From the NCBI GenBank assembly GCA_019414545.1, contig DXLV01000019.1, positions 1,375 to 23,350 on the forward strand: DNA of 21,976 bases, given 5' to 3'. The translations under genes and the position numbers were made by a program. Below are positions 13,401 to 21,335 of the stretch, piece by piece. Within the stretch, counting starts at the first letter, position 1. Each line of letters opens with the position of its first letter. This DNA is from Collinsella sp. Lineage in GTDB: Bacteria > Actinomycetota > Coriobacteriia > Coriobacteriales > Coriobacteriaceae. Below the pieces are notes generated by a model that had not been told where the DNA came from, did not search any database, and was given only the letters and a program-made list of their open reading frames with translations.

Positions 13401-14504
13401 ATGTCCAAGCCGCGTCGTCGTAAGCAGAAAAAGCAGGTTAAGCCCGAGCTCAAGCTCAGGCAGTTTGCCGCCACCGAGCTTTCCGACCAGCTTGCCGCCC
13501 TTCCCTGCGCCACCGACCTGCCGCGCTTTATGGTCGACACGGTCGCCGGCGCCTATGCCCCCACTGATGCTCAGCTCATGATCGAAGGCTTTGGCGCCGC
13601 GGCCACACGCCCAGTCACACTGCGCGCCAACACGCTCAAGGCGACCGCCGAGGACATCGCCGCCGCACTCGACGAGGCCGGCATCGCGCACCAAACCGTT
13701 ACCTGGTATCCGGACGCCTTCATCCTGCCCGAGGCCCAGGTTTCCGACCTGTGGGACCTCGACATCTACCGTGACGGCAAGATCTACCTGCAGAGCCTGT
13801 CGTCCATGATGCCGCCGTTGGTCCTGGGCGCCCAGGCAGGCGAGGACATCCTGGACATGTGCGCAGCCCCCGGCGGCAAGACGACGCAGATCGCCGCCCT
13901 CACGCAGGGCCAGGCGCACCTTACCGCCTGCGAGATGAGCATTCCCCGAGCCGAGAAGCTCGAAGCCAACCTCCACCGCCAAGGCGCAAAAAACGTGCCC
14001 GTCATGCGTATTGACGCACGCGAGCTCGACGAGTTCTTCCGCTTTGACCGTATCCTGCTCGACGCTCCCTGCACCGGCACGGGCACCGTCATCAGCGGCA
14101 ACGAGAAGAGCCTGCGCGGCCTGACCGAGCAGCTGCTTTGCAAGTGCGCCCGCTCGCAGCGAGCACTTCTGGACCGCGCCATGGATGCCCTCAAACCGGG
14201 CGGCACGCTCGTCTATTCCACTTGTTCGATTATGCCGCAGGAAAACGAGGACGCCTTGCAAGAGGCCCTCGACAAGCACATGGACTGCGAGCTTATCCCC
14301 CTCGATGGCACGCCGGGCGAAAGTGAAAAGCGCCGCGCCCAAGAAGCTGGCGAAGAGCCACGCGTCGAGAGCAACGCCCTTACCGTGGCCATTGCCGCGG
14401 GTCAGGTATCGGCCATCGCCAACGGCCTGCCCGGCACGCTCACCATTCCGCCCAGCCGCGAATTTGAGGGCTTCTACATTGCCCTGATCCGAAAACGCAG
14501 CTAG
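13401..14504 (+). CDS. RsmB/RsmF (NOP2/Sun) family RNA m5C methyltransferase
   Basis: A 367-residue SAM-dependent RNA cytosine-5 methyltransferase. Motif I is CAAPGGKT (154-161), motif IV DAPCTG (221-226) with the release cysteine 224, and motif VI STCS (273-276) with the nucleophile Cys275. A basic, lysine/arginine-rich N-terminus (1-20) precedes an RNA-binding-like segment. The C-terminal part contains a short PUA-like remnant rather than the full extension of E. coli RsmF, so it is nearer to the compact NOP2/NSUN type. The likely target is a cytosine of 16S or 23S rRNA. The Shine-Dalgarno GGAAGGAAA precedes the ATG. It lies downstream of metG with a palindromic element between. I leave the symbol open because RsmB and RsmF cannot be separated by eye. 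Confidence 0.9.
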   Translation: MSKPRRRKQKKQVKPELKLRQFAATELSDQLAALPCATDLPRFMVDTVAGAYAPTDAQLMIEGFGAAATRPVTLRANTLKATAEDIAAALDEAGIAHQTVTWYPDAFILPEAQVSDLWDLDIYRDGKIYLQSLSSMMPPLVLGAQAGEDILDMCAAPGGKTTQIAALTQGQAHLTACEMSIPRAEKLEANLHRQGAKNVPVMRIDARELDEFFRFDRILLDAPCTGTGTVISGNEKSLRGLTEQLLCKCARSQRALLDRAMDALKPGGTLVYSTCSIMPQENEDALQEALDKHMDCELIPLDGTPGESEKRRAQEAGEEPRVESNALTVAIAAGQVSAIANGLPGTLTIPPSREFEGFYIALIRKRS

Positions 14505-14528
14505 CGTACGGATCCAAAACTCAACAAG

Positions 14529-14699
14529 CTATCTCCGTGCGCGTTTGTCCTGCTGGTCGCGATGCTGTTTAAGCATCGCGCGCTCCTTGCGTTCGGCCCT
14601 TTTGCCCTTAATGGCCGTGACCACAAAGTAGATGACCGCGGCGGCAACGATTGCGCCCACGCATAGGCCAATCGAGCCCAACATTGCCGAAAATTCCAT
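14529..14699 (-). CDS. 56-residue single-pass membrane microprotein
   Basis: Reading the minus strand from ATG 14699 to TAG 14529 gives a 56-residue protein: a short N-terminus, one hydrophobic helix (residues about 7-29, SIGLCVGAIVAAAVIYFVV) and a highly basic tail of K, R, E and Q ending KRARR. A good ribosome binding site (GAGAGGTGA, 6 nt from the ATG) and a possible extended -10 element TGCTATCTT upstream (14740-14732) support expression. It converges on the methyltransferase gene and is divergent from the TIM-barrel-like gene. The family was not recognised; small membrane proteins of this shape are common in Coriobacteriia. A signal-anchor orientation with a cytoplasmic basic tail is expected. 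Confidence 0.7.
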   Translation of the reverse strand: MEFSAMLGSIGLCVGAIVAAAVIYFVVTAIKGKRAERKERAMLKQHRDQQDKRARR

Positions 14700-14889
14700 A
14701 CCGCGTCACCTCTCTTTTAAACGGGACTTTCAAGATAGCACCTCGATCCCCGCCACCACAGCTCCTTCACGTTCGCCGCCCTTCGGTCTAACGGAGGACG
14801 CGGCGGGGAAAAATCAACTCGTCAAACGATTTAGCAAGCACAACGCTGCCGGCACCCTGCCGGCCGTCATCACATAGAATCGAGCCTCC

Positions 14890-15981
14890 ATGGATACCCT
14901 CAACGATCTAAATGAGCGCGTCGACGCCTTCGTCGGCACCAGCTCCTTCGACACGCCTGCCGCGGCAAACGACCAAGCCCCCATCGATGTGCCCGCCGAG
15001 GTTCACGAGGACATTGTCGCCTCGGTCGATTTCTCCGAGGTCGAGCTCGCAGACGAGTTCACCGAACCCCAGGTAGCCGTGACCCCCAACGGACTGCTTC
15101 CCATGGAGCCGCTGCCCATCGACGGGCGCCTGCGCAAGGCGGCCCTTCGCATGCCTGACGAGATTGAGGAGGCCAGCGGCTTCACGCTCTTCGGCCGTCG
15201 TATCAAATCGCTCATCTACACCACCGACGTCGCGGTCATCCGCAACTCCAATGCCGATGCCGTCTTTGCCGTTTACCCCTTCACGCCGCAGCCGGCCATT
15301 ACGCAGGCGCTGCTGACCGTCGCCGAGTGCCCGGTCTTCGTAGGCGTGGGCGGTGGCACCACCACCGGCAAGCGCTCCGTTCAGATGGCAGCCGTCTCCG
15401 AGATGCAGGGCGCGGCGGGCTGTGTGGTCAACTCCCCCGCCACCGCCGAGATGGTCGAGCACATCACCAACATCGCCGACATCCCCGTCATCGCCACGGT
15501 CGTACGTTGCGACGACGATGCTCACGCAAAGGTGCGCGCGGGCGCCAAGATTCTTAACATCGCGGCCGGCAAGAACACGCCACAGGTCCTGCGCGAGCTG
15601 CGCGAGCACTATCCCAACCTGCCGCTCATCGCACCGGGCGGCAAGACGCCCGAGAGCATCCGTGAAACCATCGCCGCCGGTGCCAACGCCATCATCTGGA
15701 CGCCGCCTTCGGCCCAGCAGCTGCAGACCGACATGATGCAGCGCTACCGCAAGATGAAGGAAGACGCCACGCCCGTCATCTCGCACGACGATGTACCCAT
15801 TATCGACCAGGTTGCCGCCGCCGAGGTCAGTCAGGTCGAGAACATGAATCCCGACGTGCCGATTCCCGACGAAGTCATCGAGCGCGTTGCTTCGATCCAC
15901 GATCATATCGAGGAGCGTCGCGCCAACCGTGGACTCAAGCCCTCGCTGCACGGCTTCTTCTTCCGCGGAAAGAAACGCTAG
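14890..15981 (+). CDS. TIM-barrel-like protein of unknown function (possible aldolase or hydrolase)
   Basis: A 363-residue product. Residues 1-72 are acidic and probably disordered. From about 75 a compact domain begins: alternating strands such as DVAVIRNSNADAVFAVYPF, CPVFVGVGGGTTTGK (147-161), AAGCVVNSPA (175-184), IPVIATVV (198-205), AKILNIAAG (219-227) and LPLIAPGGKTPESIRETIAAGANAIIW (244-270). The last piece is a phosphate-binding-like loop of TIM-barrel enzymes. Residues 290-340 are again flexible and the C-terminus is basic (FRGKKR). I do not recognise the family; aldolase-like or 'hydrolase' labels are possible. The start lacks a strong Shine-Dalgarno. An intrinsic terminator follows. 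Confidence 0.75.
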   Translation: MDTLNDLNERVDAFVGTSSFDTPAAANDQAPIDVPAEVHEDIVASVDFSEVELADEFTEPQVAVTPNGLLPMEPLPIDGRLRKAALRMPDEIEEASGFTLFGRRIKSLIYTTDVAVIRNSNADAVFAVYPFTPQPAITQALLTVAECPVFVGVGGGTTTGKRSVQMAAVSEMQGAAGCVVNSPATAEMVEHITNIADIPVIATVVRCDDDAHAKVRAGAKILNIAAGKNTPQVLRELREHYPNLPLIAPGGKTPESIRETIAAGANAIIWTPPSAQQLQTDMMQRYRKMKEDATPVISHDDVPIIDQVAAAEVSQVENMNPDVPIPDEVIERVASIHDHIEERRANRGLKPSLHGFFFRGKKR

Positions 15982-15992
15982 CAAAACATCTT

Positions 15993-16030
15993 GGCCCGCC
16001 CCACAAACGTGAGGCGGGCCGTTTTCGTTT
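15993..16030 (+). terminator. Intrinsic terminator between convergent genes
   Basis: GGCCCGCC (15993-16000) pairs with GGCGGGCC (16013-16020) around a 12-nt loop, and GTTTTCGTTT follows. It lies 11 nt after the stop of the TIM-barrel-like gene. On the minus strand the hairpin is followed by a weaker AAGATGTTTT, so it may also serve degV. Confidence 0.8.
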
Positions 16031-16061
16031 GAGCAATCATGCAGCGACGTGATGGGGCAAA

Positions 16062-16952
16062 TTAATCCACGCGCTTGTCGCCCATAAAGAAGAGCGCCAC
16101 CGTACCGGGTCCGGTATGCGAGCCAATCAGAGTACCGATGTTATTGATCTCAATCTTGCCTTTAAGCTGCGGAACCTGTTCCTCAATCAGCGCCGCAACC
16201 GCCTCGGCATCCTCGCGGCACGCCGAGTGCGACATGATGCACTTACCCGAATAATCCGCACCGTCCTGCACGTGTGCCATCATGGTCTTAGCCATCTCGG
16301 AAATCGCGCGCTTCTTAGTGCGAATCTTCTCACGTGGCGACAGCCCACCTTCGCAATCGACCGTCATAAGCGGGCAAATCTTAAGCGCCGTGCCGATGAT
16401 CGCGCTCGCAGCCGAAATGCGACCGCCGCGCAGGTAGCTCGACAGATCGGTCGAAAAGAACCAGTGGTGCAGGTTGAGTTTGTACTCCTCGATCCAGGCG
16501 GCCGTCTCGTCGAGTGAAGCCCCGCTATCGCGCACGTCGGCGGCACATTCCGCCAGCAGGCCAAAGCCCGAAGACGCTGCCAGCGAATCGATGACGCGCA
16601 CCTTGCCGCCCTGGGGATAGCGATCCGCGAGCATCTGCGCCGCAACGCAGGCCGATCCATACGTGCCCGAAATACCCGACGACAACGTCAGGTGCAGCAC
16701 GTCTTTACCCTCGGCAACAAACGGCTCCCAAAACTCCTCGTACTCGCCCACGCTCACCTGAGACGTCTTGGGCATGGCGCCCGCGGCAATCTGGGCAAAA
16801 AACTCGTCCGGCGTAATCGACTGATACAGATCGTCCGTATAGACAACATCGTCGATCTCGTAATGAAAACACACGACGGGGATATTGCGCGACGCAAAGA
16901 ACTCACGGGTTCGGTCGGCGGCGGATTCACAGGTCAGGACAAAATCACTCAT
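16062..16952 (-). CDS. DegV family fatty-acid-binding protein
   Basis: The start at 16952 is chosen because AAGGAG lies 6 nt before it; an in-frame ATG at 16970 would place that site inside the coding sequence. The product has 296 residues, a normal DegV length. Signature elements are the N-terminal TCESAADRT (7-15, the usual TDSTADL region), TSQVS (63-67), LSSGISGTY (90-98) and YLRGGRIS (173-180). DegV proteins bind long-chain fatty acids in a deep cleft; FakB-type members present them to the kinase FakA for phosphorylation. No FakA gene is in the window, so the partner cannot be assigned. An extended -10 promoter (TGCGATAAT on the minus strand) is present upstream. Confidence 0.93.
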   Translation of the reverse strand: MSDFVLTCESAADRTREFFASRNIPVVCFHYEIDDVVYTDDLYQSITPDEFFAQIAAGAMPKTSQVSVGEYEEFWEPFVAEGKDVLHLTLSSGISGTYGSACVAAQMLADRYPQGGKVRVIDSLAASSGFGLLAECAADVRDSGASLDETAAWIEEYKLNLHHWFFSTDLSSYLRGGRISAASAIIGTALKICPLMTVDCEGGLSPREKIRTKKRAISEMAKTMMAHVQDGADYSGKCIMSHSACREDAEAVAALIEEQVPQLKGKIEINNIGTLIGSHTGPGTVALFFMGDKRVD

Positions 16953-16980
16953 ATGAGGCTCCTTACTCATTGCTGCGCAA

Positions 16981-16989
16981 ATTATCGCA
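16981..16989 (-). promoter_or_regulatory. Extended -10 promoter of the degV gene
   Basis: The minus strand reads TGCGATAAT, 28 nt upstream of the chosen DegV start. It matches the metG promoter element over TGTGCGATAAT. A -35 hexamer is not obvious. Confidence 0.45.
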
Positions 16990-17215
16990 CAGTGAGCCTA
17001 CATACGGTACATATGTCCACTATTTACCAAATCGAACCAAAAATAGCGAACATCTTTACCACCATCGTCTCCACCGGCCCCACGCATAAATATCTGAGAA
17101 AACACCCTCTGTCGTCTCCACTCAACCGCCATATCTACCTCAACTAAATCGATTTACCAAACCGTTCAGCCGACAATTCAGCCGCTGGCGCAAAATCGAA
17201 ACAAAAGCGGCGCAT

Positions 17216-17245
17216 ACTGATAAACGTTTGACGCTGTTTATCAGT
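17216..17245. promoter_or_regulatory. Inverted repeat upstream of fbp, possible operator
   Basis: ACTGATAAAC (17216-17225) is exactly complementary to GTTTATCAGT (17236-17245), separated by ten bases that contain TTGACG, a possible -35. It ends 27 nt before the fbp start codon. The arm length and spacing suit a dimeric regulator; TTTT directly after it also leaves a weak terminator or attenuator possible. Confidence 0.5.
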
Positions 17246-17272
17246 TTTACCAGCTCCATCGGAAGGTGTTTC

Positions 17273-19189
17273 ATGGTCGCATTCGATCGCAACCCGCAAG
17301 ACTTTAAGTATCTGCGCCTGCTGTCGAGACAGTTCCCCACCGAGCAATCCGCGTTTACCGAGATCATCAATCTCTCAGCCATCCTCAACCTGCCCAAAGG
17401 CACCGAGCATTTTATGAGCGACGTGCATGGCGAGTACGAGGCCTTTATGCACATCCTCAACAACTGCTCGGGCGTCGTGCGCGAGCATGTCGACGAGATT
17501 TTTGGCGACACGCTCACCTTTGACGAAAAGGGCGAGCTGTGCACGCTCATCTACTACCCGCACGAGAAGATCGAGCTGGTCCGCAGCCAGCGCGAGGACT
17601 CGCCCACCTGGTACAAAACGATGCTTGACCAGCTCATCATGGTCGCTCGTTCGCTTTCAAGCCGCTACACCCGCTCCAAGGTTCGTAAGGCCATCCCACG
17701 CGATTACGCCTACATCATCGACGAGCTGCTACACACGCATCCGGATGAGAACAACTATCGCGTGCGCTATCACGAGCGCATCGTGGAGTCCATCCTGGAG
17801 ACCGCCAGCGCCGACGACTTTATCGAGTCGCTCGCCTCGCTCATCAAGCGCCTGGCCGTCGACCACCTGCACCTGGTGGGCGATATCTTCGACCGCGGTG
17901 GCGGCGCGGCCAAGATTATGGACCGCCTGCTCACCTACCATTCACTCGACATCCAGTGGGGCAACCACGACCTGCTGTGGATGGGCGCTGCGGCCGGTGA
18001 GCCCGCCTGCATCGCCACGGTGCTGCGCAACAACCTACGCTACGACAACTACGAGATCCTCGAGAACGACTACGGCATCTCGCTGCGTGAACTTGTCGCC
18101 TTTGCTGATGCCACCTACACCGCCGGTGAGTCCATCACCCCGCTGATCAAGGCCATCAACGTGCTGCTCTTTAAGCTCGAGGGCCAGATTATCCAGCGCC
18201 ATCCCGAGTTCGACATGACCGACCGCCTGTTACTCGACAAGATCGATCACGACACCGGCACGGTCACGCTCGCCGACGGCAGCGTATGGCCGCTCACGAC
18301 CAACGACTTCCCCACCGTCGACCCGGCGGACCCCTATACGCTCACGTCTCAGGAGCAGCACATCATCGACAAGCTCGTGTCCGAGTTTGTCACCGCCGAT
18401 CACCTGCATCGCCATATCGATTTCCTCTATTCCCACGGCTCGATGTACAAAGTCGCCAACGGCAACCTGCTCTTCCACGGCTGCGTGCCACTCAACGAAG
18501 ACGGCACCTTTAGCAGCATGAACTGCCTGGGCACCTGGCACGCTGGCCGCGATTATCTCGATTTTTGCGACCACATCGCCCGCCGCGCCTGGCGCATGGG
18601 CGACCGCGACGCCCTCGACTGGATGTGGTACCTGTGGATCGGCTTTAACTCACCCGCCAGCGGACGCCTGGTGCGTACCTTTGAGCGCGCCTATATCGCC
18701 GATAAGAGCACCTGGGTCGAGCCGATGGACCCGTACTTTTCGCTTACCAAGTCACCCTCGGTCTGCGACGACATCATGCGCGAGTTTGGCGTCGCGCCCA
18801 TGGCATGCTCACCGACCGGTCACATCATCAACGGCCACACGCCCGTTAAAACCACCAAGGGCGAGCAGCCCATCCGCGCCGAGGGCAAGCTGCTGGTCAT
18901 CGATGGCGGCTTCTGCCGCGCTTACCATCCCAAGACGGGTATCGCCGGCTATACGCTCATCTCGAGCTCGCGCGGCTGCCGCCTCAAGTCGCACCGGGCC
19001 TTTACCACCGTTGCCGAGGCGCTCACCCGCAACATCGATATCGAAAGCGAGACCAACCGCTTTGACGAGGCCGACCGTCGCCGCATGGTGAGCGACACCG
19101 ATACCGGCGTCAAGATCCGCAGCCAGATCCAGGACCTACGCCAACTGCTCGATGCATATAGAAACGGTGCTATCGAGGAGCGCGCCTAG
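17273..19189 (+). CDS. fbp: Class III fructose-1,6-bisphosphatase
   Basis: From the ATG at 17273 (GGAAGGTG just upstream) the protein has 638 residues, the usual size of Firmicutes-type Fbp (FBPase_2). It hydrolyses fructose 1,6-bisphosphate to fructose 6-phosphate in gluconeogenesis. The metal-binding metallophosphatase motifs are SDVHGE (49-54), GDIFDRG (203-209) and GNHD (230-233), with a late NGHTPVK motif. In this class the enzyme is Mn-dependent and often activated by phosphoenolpyruvate and inhibited by AMP. It is monocistronic in appearance, with an inverted repeat in its leader, consistent with carbon-source control. The longer frame from 17228 has no ribosome binding site. Confidence 0.96.
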   Translation: MVAFDRNPQDFKYLRLLSRQFPTEQSAFTEIINLSAILNLPKGTEHFMSDVHGEYEAFMHILNNCSGVVREHVDEIFGDTLTFDEKGELCTLIYYPHEKIELVRSQREDSPTWYKTMLDQLIMVARSLSSRYTRSKVRKAIPRDYAYIIDELLHTHPDENNYRVRYHERIVESILETASADDFIESLASLIKRLAVDHLHLVGDIFDRGGGAAKIMDRLLTYHSLDIQWGNHDLLWMGAAAGEPACIATVLRNNLRYDNYEILENDYGISLRELVAFADATYTAGESITPLIKAINVLLFKLEGQIIQRHPEFDMTDRLLLDKIDHDTGTVTLADGSVWPLTTNDFPTVDPADPYTLTSQEQHIIDKLVSEFVTADHLHRHIDFLYSHGSMYKVANGNLLFHGCVPLNEDGTFSSMNCLGTWHAGRDYLDFCDHIARRAWRMGDRDALDWMWYLWIGFNSPASGRLVRTFERAYIADKSTWVEPMDPYFSLTKSPSVCDDIMREFGVAPMACSPTGHIINGHTPVKTTKGEQPIRAEGKLLVIDGGFCRAYHPKTGIAGYTLISSSRGCRLKSHRAFTTVAEALTRNIDIESETNRFDEADRRRMVSDTDTGVKIRSQIQDLRQLLDAYRNGAIEERA

Positions 19190-19267
19190 CACCACCCGTG
19201 GGGATTGGCTAAACTTGCTGAGTTTGTCATCCCCGCGGCGCCCCGGCGCCACCATAAGGCAGGTACC

Positions 19268-19663
19268 ATGCAAAAGCTCCTTGCGCAGATCATGAAGTTT
19301 GGCGTCGTCGGCGTCATTGCCACGGTCATCGACTTTGGCATTATGAATCTGCTCCACTACGGTCTGGACCTCAACATCCTAATCGCCAACACCAGCGGCT
19401 TTATCATCTCACTCATCTTTAACTACCTCGCCAGCATGAAGTACGTGTTTGCGCACAAGGAGGGCATGAGCCGCCGCCGCGAGTTCATTATCTTTGTCGT
19501 GCTGTCTGTGATCGGTTTGGGACTCAACGACGGCATCGTGCTGGCGCTCAACGCCGGCCTGGGGCTCGAGGCCAATATCGCCAAGATTTGCGCCACCGCG
19601 CTTGTCATGGTCTACAACTTTGTGACCCGAAAGATCTTCCTGGAAGGCGACGAGACCAAGTAA
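19268..19663 (+). CDS. GtrA-family membrane protein (copy 1)
   Basis: A 131-residue protein with four predicted membrane helices (about 8-30, 34-57, 72-93, 100-120), the GtrA architecture. Members are thought to flip or move undecaprenyl-linked sugars for cell-surface glycans such as teichoic acid or O-antigen decoration. The start at 19268 has AGGCAGGT directly upstream and begins MQKLLAQIMKFGVVG, the typical GtrA N-terminus. Landmarks are FNYLASMKYVFAHKEGMSRRREF and VMVYNFVTRKIFLE at the end. The gene follows fbp by 78 nt. A paralogue lies 218 nt downstream. Confidence 0.9.
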   Translation: MQKLLAQIMKFGVVGVIATVIDFGIMNLLHYGLDLNILIANTSGFIISLIFNYLASMKYVFAHKEGMSRRREFIIFVVLSVIGLGLNDGIVLALNAGLGLEANIAKICATALVMVYNFVTRKIFLEGDETK

Positions 19664-19684
19664 CTCGCAACCTTACAGCTTTAC

Positions 19685-19740
19685 AATGCCCACGGATGAC
19701 GCGCGTCGAGCGCTGTGTTGTTCGTGGGCATTGCTCGTTT
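19685..19740. terminator. Hairpin between the two GtrA genes
   Basis: AATGCCCACG (19685-19694) pairs with CGTGGGCATT (19723-19732); the 28-nt loop contains a small palindrome GACGCGCGTC. GCTCGTTT follows, a weak T-tract. It may be an inefficient terminator or a structured spacer. Confidence 0.45.
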
Positions 19741-19881
19741 ACGGGCAAATTTTCAACGTTTGCGGATTAGCTCTTGAAAATTTGGCGAGTTCGTATAGTT
19801 CTTGGCAAGGACCTTACGTTTCCCTTGCAAAAGCTCTAAAGTATCCTCTGCTCGATTCATCAACGCATTGGATGTGATTAC

Positions 19882-20289
19882 GTGCGCAAGGCACTGGCAC
19901 AACCTCATACCAAGCAGTTCCTCAAGTTCGCTGTCGTGGGTCTTATCTCCTTTGGCATCGACTGGGGTATGCTCATTGCGCTCGTCGAGCTGTTTCACCT
20001 CGACTTTTTGATGAGCACCACGGTCTCGTTTACCACCTCCGTTGTGGTCAACTACTGGCTCAGCATGAAGTACGTGTTCGACCACCGCGAGGGCATGAGC
20101 CGCAAGCGCGAGTTCACGATCTTCACCATCCTGTCGGTGATCGGCCTGGGCCTCAACGACCTATACATGTTTGTGGGCGTCACGTTTTTGAGCATCGGCT
20201 ACCAGGCCATGAAGGCCATCGCCACGTTCCTCGTCACCTGGTACAACTACTTCAGCCGTCGCTTCTTTCTCGAGGGCGCACGGTCGTAG
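19882..20289 (+). CDS. GtrA-family membrane protein (copy 2)
   Basis: A 135-residue paralogue of the preceding gene, with the same four-helix plan. Shared strings include SMKYVF, EGMSR, REF and LSVIGLGLND, and both end in a RxFLEG-type tail. The only start codon in the frame is GTG at 19882, since a TAA lies upstream at 19837; the ribosome binding site is weak (GGATGTGA). A TTACGT/TAAAGT pair spaced by 17 nt (19814-19842) is a possible separate promoter. Tandem duplication is the simplest origin; the helices have drifted, suggesting different sugar-lipid partners or a heteromer. A strong terminator ends the unit. Confidence 0.9.
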   Translation: MRKALAQPHTKQFLKFAVVGLISFGIDWGMLIALVELFHLDFLMSTTVSFTTSVVVNYWLSMKYVFDHREGMSRKREFTIFTILSVIGLGLNDLYMFVGVTFLSIGYQAMKAIATFLVTWYNYFSRRFFLEGARS

Positions 20290-20315
20290 TCGATTCGCTA
20301 TTTGCTTGAATGTAT

Positions 20316-20351
20316 AACCGGTTGGAGTTCCCATTCCAACCGGTTTTTTTT
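20316..20351 (+). terminator. Strong intrinsic terminator after GtrA copy 2
   Basis: AACCGGTTGGA (20316-20326) pairs with TCCAACCGGTT (20335-20345), an 11-bp stem with an 8-nt loop, running into eight T residues (20344-20351). Confidence 0.92.
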
Positions 20352-20390
20352 GTTTGCCGAAAGACCCGGCGACCCAGTCCCATTCGCATG

Positions 20391-20425
20391 AAAAACAGGC
20401 GGCCCGGATGTCTGTCCGAACCGCC
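20391..20425 (-). terminator. Intrinsic terminator of the DUF4430 gene
   Basis: On the minus strand GGCGGTTCGGA (20425-20415) pairs with TCCGGGCCGCC (20408-20398), including two G-U pairs, around a CAGACA loop, and is followed by TG and TTTTT (20395-20391). It lies 26 nt after the DUF4430 stop. Confidence 0.85.
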
Positions 20426-20450
20426 CGTCTGGCGCGCTATGTCGAGGCCT

Positions 20451-21326
20451 CTAGCCTGTAACGTAATACCAGACCACGTTGTCGCCGTTGGAGAGAACGT
20501 AGTTGCTGCAGGCCGTCATAGGCGTTGTGCCGTTGACGGAGTACATCCAGCCGCTCGTGCCGCCGTACTGTTTCTCGGCCAAACCACCAATCGCGGAGAC
20601 ATATGTGCCGTACGACGAGCCATGTGCGTTGACAGAAAGACCCAGCGCGCACAGGGCATCGTAGACGGTAACGCCTTCGTTAAAGGTAAAGGTGCCACCA
20701 GAAGACACAGGATTGCCCACAGCGCTCGATGTGACCGAAACCGTCACTGTTACGTAGCTGGACTCCTGCGAGCCGCTCTGGCCGCCCGAGGAGGCGTTTC
20801 CACCATTAGAGGATGAGGCTCCATCAGACGACTGGCCACCGCCAGACGCATTGGAAGTATCACCGGCTCCCGTATTTTGGGCAGCGGATTTATCGCCAAA
20901 CTTCTTGCCGTCCTGGTCCTCGGACTTCTTGTTATCCGAGTTCTTGTCCGATTCCTTGTTTGAAGACTCGGAATCGTCCTTGGACTTGGACTCATCTTTT
21001 GCGTCATTCGATGACTTGGAGTCCTCGGAACTGGCCTCGCCCGAAGCCATAGTCGAGCCAGACGCCTTGGTGTCCTTGGTGACGACGCTCTCCCCCGTCA
21101 CGGCCTGAATGATCCAGTCGATGGACCAGGCGCCGCTCTCGGAAGGATGGACGAAGCCCAGCGAGACGACGATCAGAATGGTGCACGCGGCAGTCAAAAC
21201 GCCAAGGAGCGCCTTGCGACGAGGGGCGGACGCCGCCGAAGCGGCGCCCTGTTGCTTTGCATCGTCGAACTGAATGAACGAGGAATCTGGTTGCTTGGGG
21301 TCAGCGTCCTTGGATTTATTGGACAC
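20451..21326 (-). CDS. Membrane-anchored DUF4430 (transcobalamin-like) surface protein
   Basis: The start is read as GTG at 21326, with AGGTGAGG five nucleotides or so upstream; a GTG at 21335 directly after the previous stop is less likely. The product has 291 residues: a cytoplasmic N-terminus with PRRK (35-38), one membrane helix (39-59), a long Ser/Asp/Lys/Gly linker (about 75-190), then a C-terminal DUF4430 domain with FTFNEGVTVYDALCALGL and SGWMYSVNG. DUF4430 resembles the C-terminal domain of transcobalamin and intrinsic factor; in gut bacteria it occurs on secreted proteins whose ligand is usually unknown, so corrinoid binding is only a possibility. Start 10 nt after the upstream surface-protein stop suggests coupled translation. 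Confidence 0.88.
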   Translation of the reverse strand: MSNKSKDADPKQPDSSFIQFDDAKQQGAASAASAPRRKALLGVLTAACTILIVVSLGFVHPSESGAWSIDWIIQAVTGESVVTKDTKASGSTMASGEASSEDSKSSNDAKDESKSKDDSESSNKESDKNSDNKKSEDQDGKKFGDKSAAQNTGAGDTSNASGGGQSSDGASSSNGGNASSGGQSGSQESSYVTVTVSVTSSAVGNPVSSGGTFTFNEGVTVYDALCALGLSVNAHGSSYGTYVSAIGGLAEKQYGGTSGWMYSVNGTTPMTACSNYVLSNGDNVVWYYVTG

Positions 21327-21335
21327 AGCCCTCAC

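Larger units (their letters stand above)
16953..17272. other. 320-nt divergent region between degV and fbp
   Basis: This stretch is AT-richer than its neighbours. It contains the degV promoter, two near-identical TTTACCAAA segments (about 17022 and 17152), and the inverted repeat before fbp. A 44-codon frame at 17013-17147 has no ribosome binding site and I do not call it. No RNA gene was recognised. Confidence 0.6.

Noticed and set aside
14908..15984. 358-codon minus-strand frame opposite the TIM-barrel-like gene
   Set aside because: Gly/Asp/Leu-rich antisense translation; the plus-strand product has proper strand-loop patterns and a terminator after it.
17013..17147. 44-residue frame between degV and fbp
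   Set aside because: No ribosome binding site, no recognisable pattern, and it crosses promoter sequences.
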